Notes under the pieces: generated by a model | Told to the model about the DNA's origin: nothing | Seen by the model: only the letters and a program-made list of their open reading frames with translations | Database searches by the model: none | In this document: piece by piece, positions 27,714-37,578 of the stretch | Layout: every line of letters starts with the position of its first letter | How positions within the stretch are numbered: position 1 is the stretch's first letter | Assembly: GCF_000373965.1 (NCBI RefSeq) | Contig: NZ_KB892863.1 | Span: forward strand, 124,001 to 188,000 | Direction of reading: 5' to 3' | Length of the DNA: 64,000 nucleotides | Source of the DNA: Uliginosibacterium gangwonense DSM 18521 | GTDB taxonomy: Bacteria; Pseudomonadota; Gammaproteobacteria; Burkholderiales; Rhodocyclaceae | Made by a program: the position numbers and the translations under genes

Positions 27714-28718
27714 ATGGGGGTAGGGGAGTTGAATTCACCGTTGCAAAAGGGCATTACGTCAAAAGATGAAAAATTGGGACGTGCCCGGCACGATGTTCTT
27801 GATATCGTCTTTGCATGGCTGACGCGCTCAGTCGCATTCCTGGTCCTGGTCATTCTGGCCGGGATTCTTGTTTCCTTATGTGTCGCAGCCTGGCCGAGCA
27901 TCAAGGAATTTGGCCTCAACTTCCTGATTACTACCGAGTGGAATCCGCCCATGCAGAAGTTCGGGGCGGTGGTGCCGATCTACGGCACTTTGGTGACCTC
28001 GGCTATCGCGCTGTTCATTGCGGTACCGGTGAGCTTCGGAATCGCGCTGTTCCTGACTGAACTCGCCCCCGTTTGGATGCGTCGCCCGCTTGGGGTCGCT
28101 ATTGAACTGCTTGCTGCGATTCCCAGTATTGTGTACGGCATGTGGGGCCTGCTGGTGTTTGCCCCGATATTTGCAGATAAGGTCCAGCCTGCACTGACGG
28201 CTACCCTGGGCAAACTCCCCCTCATCGGGGCGCTGTTTCAAGGGCCCGCGATGGGGATCGGCCTGCTTTCTGCCGGTGTTATCCTCGCTATCATGATTAT
28301 TCCCTTCATCGCTTCGGTGATGCGGGATGTGTTTGCTGTGACCCCGGTAATGGTCAAGGAATCTGCCTATGGCTTGGGATGCACGACCTGGGAAGTGGTG
28401 TGGAACGTTGTGCTGCCACATTCCAAAGCGGGTGTGGTAGGTGGCGTTATCCTCGGCCTGGGGCGGGCATTGGGTGAAACCATGGCGATCACATTCGTGA
28501 TCGGTAATACCAACTTCCTGTCTTCGGCTTCACTTTACATGCCAGGCAATAGCATCACCTCGGCCCTGGCGAATGAATTTGGCGAAGCATCACCAGGTTT
28601 GCATACCTCGGCATTGATGGAACTGGGGTTGCTACTCTTTGTGATCACACTCATTGTCCTGATGCTTTCCAAACTATTCCTGGCACGTCTTGCAAAAGGC
28701 GAAGGTACAAAGAGCTGA
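27714..28718 (+). CDS. pstC: Phosphate ABC transporter permease PstC
   Basis: A 334-residue inner-membrane protein with six or more helices and the permease EAA-like loop ([46 protein letters not shown] in character). I place the start at the ATG at 27714, since GGAGG lies 8 bases before it. An in-frame ATG at 27648 would add 22 residues encoded across the hairpin and has no ribosome-binding site. It pairs with PstA to form the phosphate channel. Confidence 0.93.
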   Translation: MGVGELNSPLQKGITSKDEKLGRARHDVLDIVFAWLTRSVAFLVLVILAGILVSLCVAAWPSIKEFGLNFLITTEWNPPMQKFGAVVPIYGTLVTSAIALFIAVPVSFGIALFLTELAPVWMRRPLGVAIELLAAIPSIVYGMWGLLVFAPIFADKVQPALTATLGKLPLIGALFQGPAMGIGLLSAGVILAIMIIPFIASVMRDVFAVTPVMVKESAYGLGCTTWEVVWNVVLPHSKAGVVGGVILGLGRALGETMAITFVIGNTNFLSSASLYMPGNSITSALANEFGEASPGLHTSALMELGLLLFVITLIVLMLSKLFLARLAKGEGTKS

Positions 28719-28730
28719 GTGAGAATATTC

Positions 28731-29573
28731 ATGCAATTGCATAGCAAACGTAAGCTCGTCAATAAAATTGCCTTGTCACTGTCGCTGGGGGCAATGCTGT
28801 TTGGCTTGTTCTGGCTGGCCTGGATTCTTTTTACCGTACTGGAATCAGGTATCTTGGCTTTTTCAGTCGATTTGTTTACCCAAATGACGCCCACAGTTGG
28901 CGTGCAAGGGGGCGGGCTGGCAAATGCGATTGCTGGCAGCGGCCTGCTTGTGGCAGCAGGCGCCTTGATTGGCTCACCTTTGGGTATTCTGGTGGGGATT
29001 TATCTGGCGGAATATGGCCAAAGCACCTTGTTGGGCAAGCTGACCCGCTATGTGAATGACCTTTTGTTATCTGCGCCTTCCATTGTGATCGGCCTTTTTG
29101 TTTATGCCGTTGTGGTGGCAAAGACGGGGCAGTTCTCTGGCTGGGCTGGGGCTTTGGCCTTGGCACTGATCGTGATTCCCGTGGTGGTTCGCACAACCGA
29201 GAGCATGTTGCTGCTCGTTCCCAACTCTTTGCGGGAGGCCGCCTATGCCTTGGGGGCGCCAAAGCGCACGGTGATTTTGTGGGTCACCTTGAGAGCAGCT
29301 AAAGCTGGGGTCGTGACCGGGATTCTGCTGTCTGTGGCGCGGATTGCGGGGGAAACCGCTCCCTTGCTCTTTACCGCCTTGTCCAACCAGTTTTGGAGCT
29401 TGGACATGTCTCACCCCATCGCCAATCTGCCAAAGGTGATCTATGAATTTGCCATGAACGGCGACCCCAACCTTCAGCGTCTTGCCTGGGCTGGGGTGTT
29501 GCTGATCACCCTGGGCGTATTGGCACTGAACATCGTTGCGCGCGTATTCTTCCGCCAACAACACTCGAACTGA
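28731..29573 (+). CDS. pstA: Phosphate ABC transporter permease PstA
   Basis: A 280-residue inner-membrane permease with six predicted helices. Signatures include [57 protein letters not shown] and [14 protein letters not shown]. The frame is also open from a GTG at 28719, directly after the pstC stop; the ATG at 28731 has GAGTGAG at a better distance. It forms the channel with PstC and is energised by PstB. Confidence 0.95.
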   Translation: MQLHSKRKLVNKIALSLSLGAMLFGLFWLAWILFTVLESGILAFSVDLFTQMTPTVGVQGGGLANAIAGSGLLVAAGALIGSPLGILVGIYLAEYGQSTLLGKLTRYVNDLLLSAPSIVIGLFVYAVVVAKTGQFSGWAGALALALIVIPVVVRTTESMLLLVPNSLREAAYALGAPKRTVILWVTLRAAKAGVVTGILLSVARIAGETAPLLFTALSNQFWSLDMSHPIANLPKVIYEFAMNGDPNLQRLAWAGVLLITLGVLALNIVARVFFRQQHSN

Positions 29574-29598
29574 GCATTAGACTGAATTTCTGGAGAAG

Positions 29599-30372
29599 AT
29601 GGCGATCATGAGCAATCTGGTGTCACAGATCGAATTCAAGAATTTTAATTTTTACTACGGTAAATATCACGCGCTCAAAGGGATCAATCTGGGCCTGAGC
29701 AAAAACAAGGTGACTGCCTTCATTGGTCCCTCGGGCTGCGGCAAGTCTACCCTGTTGCGTACCATCAACCGGATGTACGACCTTTACCCGGAACAGCGCG
29801 CGGAAGGTGAGTTGCTGCTTGATGGGCACAATATTCTTGGTCGGGATATCGATTTGTCAGTACTGCGGGCCAAGGTTGGGATGGTGTTTCAGAAGCCCAC
29901 TCCTTTCCCCATGTCGATCTATGACAATATTGCGTTTGGGGTGCGTCTGCATGAAAGCCTGTCGAAGGCTGAAATGGACGAACGTGTTGAATGGGCCTTG
30001 CGCAAGTCTGCGCTGTGGGATGAGGTTAAGGATAAGCTCTACAAGAGCGGTATGAGTCTGTCTGGTGGTCAGCAACAACGCCTGTGTATTGCACGTGGCG
30101 TGGCCGTCAAGCCGGAAGTGCTGCTGCTTGATGAGCCGACTTCCGCACTTGACCCCATTTCAACGATGCGGATCGAAGAGTTGATTGATGAGTTGAAGAA
30201 CGACTTCACCATTGTTATCGTCACACACAATATGCAGCAGGCTGCCCGCATTTCGGACTTTACAGCCTATATGTATCTGGGCGAGTTGATCGAATTTGGG
30301 GAAACCGACCGTATCTTTGTGAAGCCGAGCAAGAAGCAGACCGAGGATTACATCACAGGGCGTTTTGGCTAA
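29599..30372 (+). CDS. pstB: Phosphate ABC transporter ATPase PstB
   Basis: A 257-residue ATPase with Walker [18 protein letters not shown] near residue 43, the Q-loop [18 protein letters not shown], signature [16 protein letters not shown] near 155, Walker [13 protein letters not shown] and the H-loop [14 protein letters not shown] precedes the ATG closely; a second ATG at 29608 is possible. phoU, which usually follows pstB, is not present in the next kilobase. Confidence 0.96.
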   Translation: MAIMSNLVSQIEFKNFNFYYGKYHALKGINLGLSKNKVTAFIGPSGCGKSTLLRTINRMYDLYPEQRAEGELLLDGHNILGRDIDLSVLRAKVGMVFQKPTPFPMSIYDNIAFGVRLHESLSKAEMDERVEWALRKSALWDEVKDKLYKSGMSLSGGQQQRLCIARGVAVKPEVLLLDEPTSALDPISTMRIEELIDELKNDFTIVIVTHNMQQAARISDFTAYMYLGELIEFGETDRIFVKPSKKQTEDYITGRFG

Positions 30373-30444
30373 AAAACGACAGGGGCTTGCATTCTGCGAA
30401 GAGGCAAGCCATAGTTTTAGCCGAGGTCTTGTAAGGTATGTTGA

Positions 30445-30469
30445 TCTTGAGTTTTGCCCATTCCAGGGC
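30445..30469 (+). promoter_or_regulatory. Cold-shock gene leader element, copy 1
   Basis: TCTTGAGTTTTGCCCA (30445-30460) followed by GGGC (30466-30469), so GCCC and GGGC can pair. A 14-of-16 match occurs in the leader of the second cold-shock gene at 62108-62123. It lies 89 bases before the first cold-shock ATG. The probable role is as an mRNA leader structure. Confidence 0.55.
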
Positions 30470-30548
30470 GCCTGAAGTAAGCGACCACAGCGAGCCTCCA
30501 GTGCAGCAATGCTGCGGTTATTGTTAATTCTCGGGACGCTTATTGATC

Positions 30549-30755
30549 ATGGCAACTGGTATTGTGAAGTGGTTCAATGATTCCAAGGGTTTTGGCTTTA
30601 TCAAACCTGATGATGGTGGTGAAGATCTTTTCGCGCATTTCTCTGCTATCCAGAGCAAGGGGTTTCGCTCTTTGGCCGAAAATCAACGCGTAAGTTTCGA
30701 CGTGACAACCGGCCCGAAGGGCAAGCAAGCTTCGAACATCAAGATTATTGAATAA
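30549..30755 (+). CDS. Cold-shock domain protein (CspA family), copy 1
   Basis: A 68-residue single OB-fold protein: [18 protein letters not shown] contains RNP1 (KGFGFI), and DLFAHFSAI is RNP2. It binds single-stranded RNA/DNA and keeps mRNA unfolded in the cold or during growth changes. The leader is about 175 bases long, typical of regulated csp genes. The copy at 62169 is about 80% identical by eye. A strong terminator follows. Confidence 0.95.
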   Translation: MATGIVKWFNDSKGFGFIKPDDGGEDLFAHFSAIQSKGFRSLAENQRVSFDVTTGPKGKQASNIKIIE

Positions 30756-30798
30756 GACACCGGCTTCATCCGTGCAAGGATGGGGCCGCGTGATTTAC

Positions 30799-30824
30799 AA
30801 AAGCCCGGCCCGCCGGGCTTTTTT
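30799..30824 (+). terminator. Rho-independent terminator after cold-shock gene 1
   Basis: AAAAGCCCGGC and GCCGGGCTTTTTT pair over about 11 bp around a CC centre, with a run of six T. Confidence 0.9.
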
Positions 30825-30926
30825 ACATTTGGCTTGCGTTGTGCAGTGGATATTGTCTGCGTTTTTGCTTAGTCTTCCATACAGTGAAGAATTCGATATC
30901 CATTAATCTGCAATCAGGAGTACACC

Positions 30927-31334
30927 GTGAGTGAAATTTGCTGGACTGAAGATCTGAGTGTTGGTAATCAAGCCATTGATGATGATCACCGCCACTTATT
31001 TGCGTTATTGGACAACCTCCAACACACCATGCCCCAGGGCTTGGTGACGCAGGATGCCGCAACGGTTGTTGAGGATCTGGCGCACTACGTAGAGGCCCAC
31101 TTCCAACGGGAAGAAGAGTTCATGCAGCGAATTGGTTTTGAGGGCTATGTTGCCCACAAGGCTGACCATGACCGCTTTGTGAGCGAAGTACATGCCCTGC
31201 AATCCCGTCTGGATCGTGGTGCGCAAACGCTGACGCTGGATATCGACAAAATGCTGAGCGACTGGTTCCGCCGCCATGTGTTGGTGCTGGACATGGCTTT
31301 GGCTGCTGCGGTAAAAGAGAAGGCCGGTGCCTAA
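30927..31334 (+). CDS. Bacteriohemerythrin
   Basis: A 135-residue four-helix O2-binding protein starting at GTG, with CAGGAG upstream. Di-iron ligands are visible in the family order: His in DDDHRHLFALLD, HFQREEEFM (His and Glu), HKADHDRF (two His) and HVLVLDMAL (His and Asp). It probably carries or senses oxygen in the cytoplasm. The stop overlaps the stop of the convergent ParA gene by three bases. The closing RRHVLVLDMALAAAVKEKAG is standard for single-domain forms. Confidence 0.95.
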   Translation: MSEICWTEDLSVGNQAIDDDHRHLFALLDNLQHTMPQGLVTQDAATVVEDLAHYVEAHFQREEEFMQRIGFEGYVAHKADHDRFVSEVHALQSRLDRGAQTLTLDIDKMLSDWFRRHVLVLDMALAAAVKEKAGA

Positions 31335-32068
31335 GCCAGACTGTTTCTGACGACCGGATAAGACATCCCTACCTTGCTGCTTCCTTGCCCAAGGCGTTCG
31401 CTTTGGGTCAGGTGGCTACCCGGCGCAGCCGGTGCGGCCGATAGCACCTCATCCAGCCAATTTTTGAGGACTTCCCAGTCGGTCAGGTATTGTTCCACCT
31501 TGGTACTCGGGAAATCAAATAGTGACAGGCCCCGCTCCATACATCGGGCGTAAGCCTGCGCCATGCGGATACAACCCAGCAAGGGAATATCCTGCGATTG
31601 TGCCCAGGCGGCAAGTTCAGTGGCTTGCCCGGTTCGTCCATCAACCCGCATCCCAACACAGACAAGGCGGCATTTGCCCGTGGCTACACGGGGGAAACTG
31701 CGCAATTCCTTGATGCTTTCTGCTGCGGCCATGCGATCAAATACGCCAGGCGTGAGGGGGATCACAATTGCATCGGCATGCATGGATACCTTCATGAGGC
31801 TGAAGCCGTGAAAGCCACCCGGGGTATCGAGGACGACCTGCCGAACGCCAGCAGGTGGGCGGGCAAACTTGTCTTCGTCAATCGACCAGCCATGAATCTT
31901 TGCCTGCTCGGCGCCCCGCAAACTGAGCCAGAGCCGTGAGGACTGTAGCCGGTCTACGTCTCCCAGCATCACATCTTCACCCAAAGAGGCCAGGTAGGCT
32001 GCAATATGTGTAGCCAGCGTAGACTTACCTGACCCACCTTTGCGATTGACAACCGCGATAACAGTCAT
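31331..32068 (-). CDS. Orphan ParA/MinD-type ATPase
   Basis: A 245-residue protein with the deviant Walker A VNRKGGSGKSTLATHIAAYL at its N-terminus, a shortened switch I LGDVDRLQSSRLWL and switch II VVLDTPGGFHG. The C-terminal 35 residues are low-complexity and polar. I chose the ATG at 32068 (MTVIAVVNRK). No parB or parS-like site is adjacent, so it is not a normal partition pair. Such orphan ATPases position cargo such as chemoreceptor clusters or carboxysomes, or act in regulation. The gene overlaps the bacteriohemerythrin stop tail to tail. Confidence 0.88.
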   Translation of the reverse strand: MTVIAVVNRKGGSGKSTLATHIAAYLASLGEDVMLGDVDRLQSSRLWLSLRGAEQAKIHGWSIDEDKFARPPAGVRQVVLDTPGGFHGFSLMKVSMHADAIVIPLTPGVFDRMAAAESIKELRSFPRVATGKCRLVCVGMRVDGRTGQATELAAWAQSQDIPLLGCIRMAQAYARCMERGLSLFDFPSTKVEQYLTDWEVLKNWLDEVLSAAPAAPGSHLTQSERLGQGSSKVGMSYPVVRNSLA

Positions 32069-32287
32069 GTGACTCCCTGAATGAGAGAGCAAAAGCCATA
32101 AAGACAAATGCCACCAAGGCTTCAGCTTTGCTTCATTGTAGGGCGTCGACGAAGTAATTCCATTTCTAAATCAACATCATTGCCGTGCTTCTGCACTTAC
32201 AGTACGAATTTCACAACAGATCCAACCCCGATTCATGAAATGGGGAAGTGGACTGAAGGGCAGGGAAAAGATGCTTAGTCCGGATGA

Positions 32288-33574
32288 TTAGTCCGTGGAT
32301 TGGCTCATGGCCTCCCAATCTACGTCACCACAGACAACATGCTCGGCACCATCGCGTTCAACGCGTGTTGAGATGGTGACGCAAATTCTTCCCGTGGTGA
32401 GCGAAGCGTAAGGCCGGGTGACTTGCGGGCGGCCTTCGCCTGCAATGGCACGTTTGAAGTATTGCCGTCGAGACCATCGTGCGCCAGGCATACGTCCCAA
32501 TTCCAGCAGAATATGGCTGCCTTGCCCACGCGGCGCATTCAGATTTTGGCCAATCTGGTGGCCTTCGTGATCCAGCACATAAAAGCATTGCGTCATGGGC
32601 AAGGTCAGGTAGGCCTTGGCCGCATCTTCATTGCCACATCCGTCCGCGAAGCATTGGGCCGCCTGGGCGATGGCATGGATGTAAGGTTCCAGTGCAGCGC
32701 GGCGGGAATGCTCACGCGCTGAAACTTTGACGTCATGCGTGCGCCAGAGGTTCCCCATCCGCTCGGCCAGTTCATAGGGTGAGCGGCTAGGCAGGGTTTT
32801 GGGGTGGGCAAAATAATAGCCTTGACCAAAGTCGACATCTGCATCCATGGCGATCAGCGCCTGATCTTCTGTCTCAATGCCTTCAAGCAGGACCATTGCA
32901 CCGGTTTCGTGAAGAAGATCCACCAAACGCGGCAGCATGCGGCGCACCCGATCATCCTGAATTGCGCGGACGGCAAAACTACGATCAAGCTTTACGACAT
33001 CCGGCTGAATGTGCCAGATGCGGTCGAAATTTGAGTGACCCGCACCAAAATCATCAATTGCCAAGCCCATGCCGAGTTCTCGCAAGCCACTGATGCCCTC
33101 TTCAAAGCGTTCCAGATCAGAAACCGATTCTTCGGTGACCTCCAGAATTGCCCGATGGGGTTCCAAACCAAAATGGCGGGTCAGCGCTTCAGAATAGGTT
33201 TTTCCATCAATCTCATGCTGGGTGGCAAACAGATTGGGGTGTACATTGAGGAATAACCAGCCTTCAGTATCCTGCGCATTGAATGTGTGCATGACCCGGC
33301 ACGCCCGGTCTACCGTGACTGTTTCGCCCAGGGCGCGGGCTGCTTCAAACAGGCTGGGAGGGGGGAGTGAGGCTCCATCTGCTGTTTGTACACGAACCAA
33401 AGCCTCATGCCCCACCACACTGCTGTGGCTAAAGCTGACAATCGGCTGATATACGCTGCTCAATCGATGCGAATTCCAACCGATGGTAAGGCGACCATCA
33501 ACGTATGCTGGTTGCAGCAAATAAGGTTCCAGCGGAGTAGGCAAATTCAGCCACTGGGCTGTAATGTCGTTCAT
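32288..33574 (-). CDS. EAL-domain c-di-GMP phosphodiesterase with C-terminal Cache/PAS-like domain
   Basis: A 428-residue protein. The EAL domain spans about residues 40-280 and retains the catalytic set: VGHEALVRVQ (EAL), FLNVHPN, LEVTEES, AIDDFGAGHSN, VKLDRSF and LLEGIET. It should therefore hydrolyse c-di-GMP. The last 150 residues (FYVLDHEGHQIGQNLNAP, RWSRRQYFKRAIAGEGRPQV, YASLTTGRICVTISTRV) look like a cytoplasmic Cache/PAS-like sensor as in YkuI-type proteins. The frame extends to an ATG at 33691, but the ATG at 33574 (MNDITAQWL) is more plausible. It is monocistronic. Confidence 0.9.
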   Translation of the reverse strand: MNDITAQWLNLPTPLEPYLLQPAYVDGRLTIGWNSHRLSSVYQPIVSFSHSSVVGHEALVRVQTADGASLPPPSLFEAARALGETVTVDRACRVMHTFNAQDTEGWLFLNVHPNLFATQHEIDGKTYSEALTRHFGLEPHRAILEVTEESVSDLERFEEGISGLRELGMGLAIDDFGAGHSNFDRIWHIQPDVVKLDRSFAVRAIQDDRVRRMLPRLVDLLHETGAMVLLEGIETEDQALIAMDADVDFGQGYYFAHPKTLPSRSPYELAERMGNLWRTHDVKVSAREHSRRAALEPYIHAIAQAAQCFADGCGNEDAAKAYLTLPMTQCFYVLDHEGHQIGQNLNAPRGQGSHILLELGRMPGARWSRRQYFKRAIAGEGRPQVTRPYASLTTGRICVTISTRVERDGAEHVVCGDVDWEAMSQSTD

Positions 33575-33843
33575 CAGTCTTGTTTTCCCGGTTTTTTTTG
33601 GAACCAGTCCACAAATCTGTCGTGAAGATGAAATGAGGTTTGTGCGCTGCTCAAAATCCTTATTTGTTTCGGTTTTGTGCGGCTTCCCCATCCTTCTGGC
33701 TACAGATTATGAAAGGCTCGGCGATCTAAAACTGAATCACTTCAACCGCCATTAACGTCGTTATCGTCAAAAGTTTTGAAGACTGAAGGTGTGTAAATGT
33801 AATTATTTGTGAAATACCTTGCTGGTGAGGCTCGCTCTACCCT

Positions 33844-35055
33844 TTAGGTCAGGGTCTGACGTCTTGCCAAACTCGGAAAGGCTTTCATCCAAAGCGCTAC
33901 AACTGTCAGGGTTCCGAGTCCTCCAATCACCACAGACGGCACAGTGCCCCACCAGGCGGCGGTCATTCCTGACTCAAATTCTCCCAACTGATTGGAGGCC
34001 CCAATAAATATCGAATTGACTGCGCTGACCCGTCCGCGCATGTCATCTGGCGTTTCCAACTGCACCAGGGACTGGCGTATCACAACGCTCACCATGTCAG
34101 CGGCTCCCGATATGGCCAACATCGCCAGGGAAAGCAGGAAGTAGGTGGAGATACCAAACACCACCGTAGTGATGCCATACAATGCAACAGAAGCGAACAT
34201 GACCTTGCCTACATTGCGCTGAATAGGGTGGCGAGTCAGCCAGATCGACATCGTGAATGCCCCCACAGCAGGGGCTGAACGCAACAGACCCAGGGCCCAG
34301 GGGCCACAATGCAGGATGTCACGCGCAAAAATGGGGAGAAGTGCTGTGGCGCCGCCAAGCAGTACGGCGAAGAGATCCAGGGAAATCGCACCAAGCACAG
34401 ATTTGCGTTCCCAAATGAAATGAATCCCTGCGAGCAGGCTTTGCAGGTTAACGGGTTTGCGTGCAATGGTGGCGCTTGGAGCAAGGCGGATCTGGAGGAT
34501 AAATACCAGCGCCAGAACAAACAGCAGGCTGCATACCGTGTAAACCGCCTGTGCGCCTGCTACGTAGATGAACCCACCAATCGCGGGACCGGCGATGATG
34601 GCAAATTGCGCCCCCGCAGAGTTGAAAGCCAGGGCACGCGGCAGGATTGATGGCGGAACCAGCAGGGGGCCAAGCGCCTGCTGGGTGGGCATCTGAAAAG
34701 CCTTGGTTGTGCCTAAGGCGACGGATGCGATGAAGATAAATTCACGGCTGATCCACCCACCCAATGTGCCCCAAATCAAACCTAAGGTCACCAGTAATTG
34801 GCCGGCAAGGCATACGGCAAGAACGCGACTGCGATCAAACCGGTCCGCCACCTGGCCGACCACCAATGTCAGGAGCAGGGCAGGGATGAACTGTGCAAGC
34901 CCCACCATGCCAAGATCCCATGCGCTGTGCGTGAGGTCATACATCTGCCAGCCCACCGCGACCATCATCATCTGATTGGCCATGGTGGTTGCGATTCTTC
35001 CAGCCCAGAAGTGGATGAAGGAGCGGTGGACAAAGAGCGATTTTGATTGTTCCAT
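33844..35055 (-). CDS. MFS transporter (EntS/MFS_3-like)
   Basis: A 403-residue, twelve-helix protein. The N-terminal FWAGRIATTMANQMMMVAVGWQMYDLT and GLAQFIPALLLTLVVGQVADRFDRSRV (the loop 2-3 signature) place it in the MFS group with EntS-type exporters. The central loop and the second half (TPDDMRGRVSAVNSIFIGASNQLGEFESG) are also typical. The substrate is not evident; enterobactin-like siderophores or drugs are exported by relatives. The ATG at 35055 (MEQSKSLFV) is preferred to the one at 35064. A strong hairpin separates it from uraA upstream. Confidence 0.85.
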   Translation of the reverse strand: MEQSKSLFVHRSFIHFWAGRIATTMANQMMMVAVGWQMYDLTHSAWDLGMVGLAQFIPALLLTLVVGQVADRFDRSRVLAVCLAGQLLVTLGLIWGTLGGWISREFIFIASVALGTTKAFQMPTQQALGPLLVPPSILPRALAFNSAGAQFAIIAGPAIGGFIYVAGAQAVYTVCSLLFVLALVFILQIRLAPSATIARKPVNLQSLLAGIHFIWERKSVLGAISLDLFAVLLGGATALLPIFARDILHCGPWALGLLRSAPAVGAFTMSIWLTRHPIQRNVGKVMFASVALYGITTVVFGISTYFLLSLAMLAISGAADMVSVVIRQSLVQLETPDDMRGRVSAVNSIFIGASNQLGEFESGMTAAWWGTVPSVVIGGLGTLTVVALWMKAFPSLARRQTLT

Positions 35056-35104
35056 GCCGCACATTATCGCGTGGAGACGGGCATGAGCAAACGTGAAAAA
35101 TGCA

Positions 35105-35147
35105 AAGGCTGCTTAAGAAACCCCCGGAGGGGCTCTTAAGCAGCCTT
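35105..35147. terminator. Strong hairpin between uraA and the MFS gene
   Basis: AAGGCTGCTTAAGA and TCTTAAGCAGCCTT form a perfect 14-bp stem; inside the loop CCCCC and GGGG can pair further. It lies 19 bases after the uraA stop on the minus strand. Confidence 0.85.
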
Positions 35148-35165
35148 GTTTTATGCGACGGTGAC

Positions 35166-36398
35166 TTACTCTTTGCGTGTGTGGGGCAGCAGTAAATGCA
35201 AGAGAATGGCGACGACTCCGCACAGGCTGACGCCTTGCATAACGAAGTTGCCAATCTCGATGCTGAACCCGCCAATACCCAACACCAGTACAACCGACAC
35301 AATGATGAGGTTGCGTGGCTGTTCCAGATCGGTACGGTCATTGACCAGTGTTTTCAGGCCGATGGCGGCAATTGAACCGAACAGCAGGATCATGATGCCG
35401 CCCATTACAGGTGCAGGGATGGACTGCAGCAGCGCATTGAATTTGCCGACGAAGGCCATTGCCACGGCAAATACGGCGGCCCAGGTCATGATCACCGGGT
35501 TGAAGTTGCGCGTCAGGGTTACAGCCCCCGTGACTTCAGCATAGGTGGTGATGGGGGGGCCACCGACCATCCCAGCAAACAGAACGCCAAGGCCGTCACC
35601 CGCCAGGGTGCGATGCAGGCCCGGCTTCTTTGTGTAATCCACACCCGTTACACCCCCTACGGCAATGACGTTGCCCACGTGTTCAATGGCGGGTGCCAAA
35701 GCGACCGGCAGCATGAATAACACTGCTGAAACGTTAAATTGCGGTGCCGTGAAATTGGGAATCTCAAACCAGGGTGCGGCAATGATCTTGCTGAAATCGA
35801 CAACACCCATGAGGGCTGCTACGGTATAACCAACCCCCACCCCAATCAGGATGGGGACCAAGCGCAGGAATCGATGGGCAAAAATGGCGACAAGGATCGT
35901 GGTGCCCAGCGCAACCGCAGCAAGCAACAAAGCCTGGGTATTGGGAATATTGCTGCCTGCCTTGCCCATGGCCATATTCACGGCTACGCCAGACAGTGAC
36001 AGACCAATCACCATGATGATCGGGCCGATCACAACGGGGGGCATGACTTTGTGAACGATGTCTGCGCCATGACGGGCAACCAGACCCGAGAACACGAAAT
36101 ACATCACGCTTACACAAGCCAGTGCCCCCATGGTGGCTGGCAGGCCCCATTGTTTGGTGGCAAAGATGATCGGGGCGATGAAAGCGAAACTCGAACCCAG
36201 AAAAATTGGCACTTCGCGGCGCGTGACCAGTTGAAAGAGCAGTGTTCCGACACCAGCGCCAAGTAAGGCCATGCTCGGATTTAGACCTGTCAGCAAGGGC
36301 ACCAGGACAAGTGCGCCGAAAGCCACAAACAATATTTGTGCTCCAGCGATTGCCTGACGCCACGCGGGGCCGCTGGGCGCGGTGGTGGGCATGTTCAT
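35166..36398 (-). CDS. uraA: Uracil:proton symporter (NCS2 family)
   Basis: A 410-residue, about fourteen-helix protein. The NCS2 core is visible: VPIFLGSSFAFIAPI, the substrate-binding glutamates in VALAPAIEHVGNVIAVGGVTG and GVLFAGMVGGPPITTYAEVTGA, and NFNPVIMTWAA. The match to UraA/PyrP is better than to xanthine permeases. It imports uracil across the inner membrane. GAGGAAG precedes the ATG. A 36-bp perfect palindrome lies about 95 bases upstream and may be its operator. Confidence 0.93.
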   Translation of the reverse strand: MNMPTTAPSGPAWRQAIAGAQILFVAFGALVLVPLLTGLNPSMALLGAGVGTLLFQLVTRREVPIFLGSSFAFIAPIIFATKQWGLPATMGALACVSVMYFVFSGLVARHGADIVHKVMPPVVIGPIIMVIGLSLSGVAVNMAMGKAGSNIPNTQALLLAAVALGTTILVAIFAHRFLRLVPILIGVGVGYTVAALMGVVDFSKIIAAPWFEIPNFTAPQFNVSAVLFMLPVALAPAIEHVGNVIAVGGVTGVDYTKKPGLHRTLAGDGLGVLFAGMVGGPPITTYAEVTGAVTLTRNFNPVIMTWAAVFAVAMAFVGKFNALLQSIPAPVMGGIMILLFGSIAAIGLKTLVNDRTDLEQPRNLIIVSVVLVLGIGGFSIEIGNFVMQGVSLCGVVAILLHLLLPHTRKE

Positions 36399-36491
36399 GA
36401 GAGCTTCCTCTAGATTGAATTTGACGTGGATGAGCTACAAAGCGCGCACATCCTAGCGCATACAAGGCGGAAGACGAAGTGCTAGATCAAG

Positions 36492-36527
36492 CAAATACAC
36501 CATTTTCTATAGAAAATGGTGTATTTG
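36492..36527. repeat. 36-bp perfect palindrome upstream of uraA
   Basis: Each half reads CAAATACACCATTTTCTA on one strand; the centre is CTA/TAG. It lies between the dppF stop and the uraA start, both on the minus strand, about 70 bases after dppF. No T-run follows on either strand, so an operator for a dimeric regulator is at least as likely as a terminator. Confidence 0.9.
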
Positions 36528-36597
36528 GCCGGAATTTGATCGTTGCCAACAGTGATTTGCCCTGTTTAGGTGCAAATATCCAGTGCTTTTACCATCT

Positions 36598-37575
36598 TTA
36601 GCCAATCTCCTCGGCGTGATGGCAGGCGGCCATATGATTGTCGACCTGCCGCAAGACCGGTACTTCGCTGCGACACACCTCGCTGGCATGCGGACAGCGC
36701 CGGTGGAAGGCGCAGCCGGGGGGCGGATCGAGCGGTGAAGGCAATTCTCCGCGCGCCATCACCTTGATCTGGCGTTGCTCTGCCTCAACTCTCGGGGTGG
36801 CTGCCAGCAAGGCCTGGGTGTAGGGATGGCGGGGGTGATCGAAAATCTCTCGCTTGCTGCCTTGTTCCACCACGCGCCCCAGATACATCACGATGACCTC
36901 GTCGGCAATATGCTCAACGACGGCGAGGTTATGCGATATGAATATATATGCAATGTGCGTTTCGGCTTGCAAATCCATCAGCAGGTTCAGCACCTGGGCC
37001 TGAATCGACACATCCAGCGCAGAGACCGGCTCATCAGCCACCACCAGCTTGGGGCCAGTCATCAAGGCGCGGGCAATCGCAATCCGCTGGCGCTGGCCGC
37101 CGGAGAACATATGCGGATAGCGGCCATAATGTTCGGGCCGCAATCCCACCCGGGCCATCATGGCGCGGGCTTTTTCTGCGCGTTCTGCCGCATTGAGCTG
37201 GGTGTGGATGACCAGCGGCTCTTCCAGAATGCTGCCCACCCGCTTGCGGGGGTTCAGGCTGGCATAGGGATTCTGGAAAACCATCTGCACCTTGGGCCGC
37301 AGCGCCTTGCGCTGGTCGGCACTGCTGCTGGCGATATCCACGCCATCAAGCCGTAGATGGCCTGCAGTGGGGGATTCGATCATGGTGATCTGGCGGGCCA
37401 GTGTGGTTTTGCCACAGCCGGATTCGCCTACCACCGCCAGCGTTTTGCCCGCCACAAGGCTGAAGCTCACGCCATCGAGCGCACGCACCAGCCCCTTGGG
37501 TTTGAGAAAGCCGGTGGAAACCGGGTAATGTTTGGCCAGATTGTCGGCCTGCAACAAGTGATGTTCAACACTCAT
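36598..37575 (-). CDS. dppF: Dipeptide ABC transporter ATPase DppF
   Basis: A 325-residue ATPase with Walker [17 protein letters not shown] near residue 51, signature [16 protein letters not shown] near 160 and Walker [16 protein letters not shown]. The C-terminal oligopeptide/dipeptide domain has cysteine ligands in [15 protein letters not shown], the iron-sulfur motif of OppF/DppF. It is the last gene of dppABCDF and starts three bases after dppD ends. Confidence 0.94.
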   Translation of the reverse strand: MSVEHHLLQADNLAKHYPVSTGFLKPKGLVRALDGVSFSLVAGKTLAVVGESGCGKTTLARQITMIESPTAGHLRLDGVDIASSSADQRKALRPKVQMVFQNPYASLNPRKRVGSILEEPLVIHTQLNAAERAEKARAMMARVGLRPEHYGRYPHMFSGGQRQRIAIARALMTGPKLVVADEPVSALDVSIQAQVLNLLMDLQAETHIAYIFISHNLAVVEHIADEVIVMYLGRVVEQGSKREIFDHPRHPYTQALLAATPRVEAEQRQIKVMARGELPSPLDPPPGCAFHRRCPHASEVCRSEVPVLRQVDNHMAACHHAEEIG

Positions 37576-37578
37576 GAC

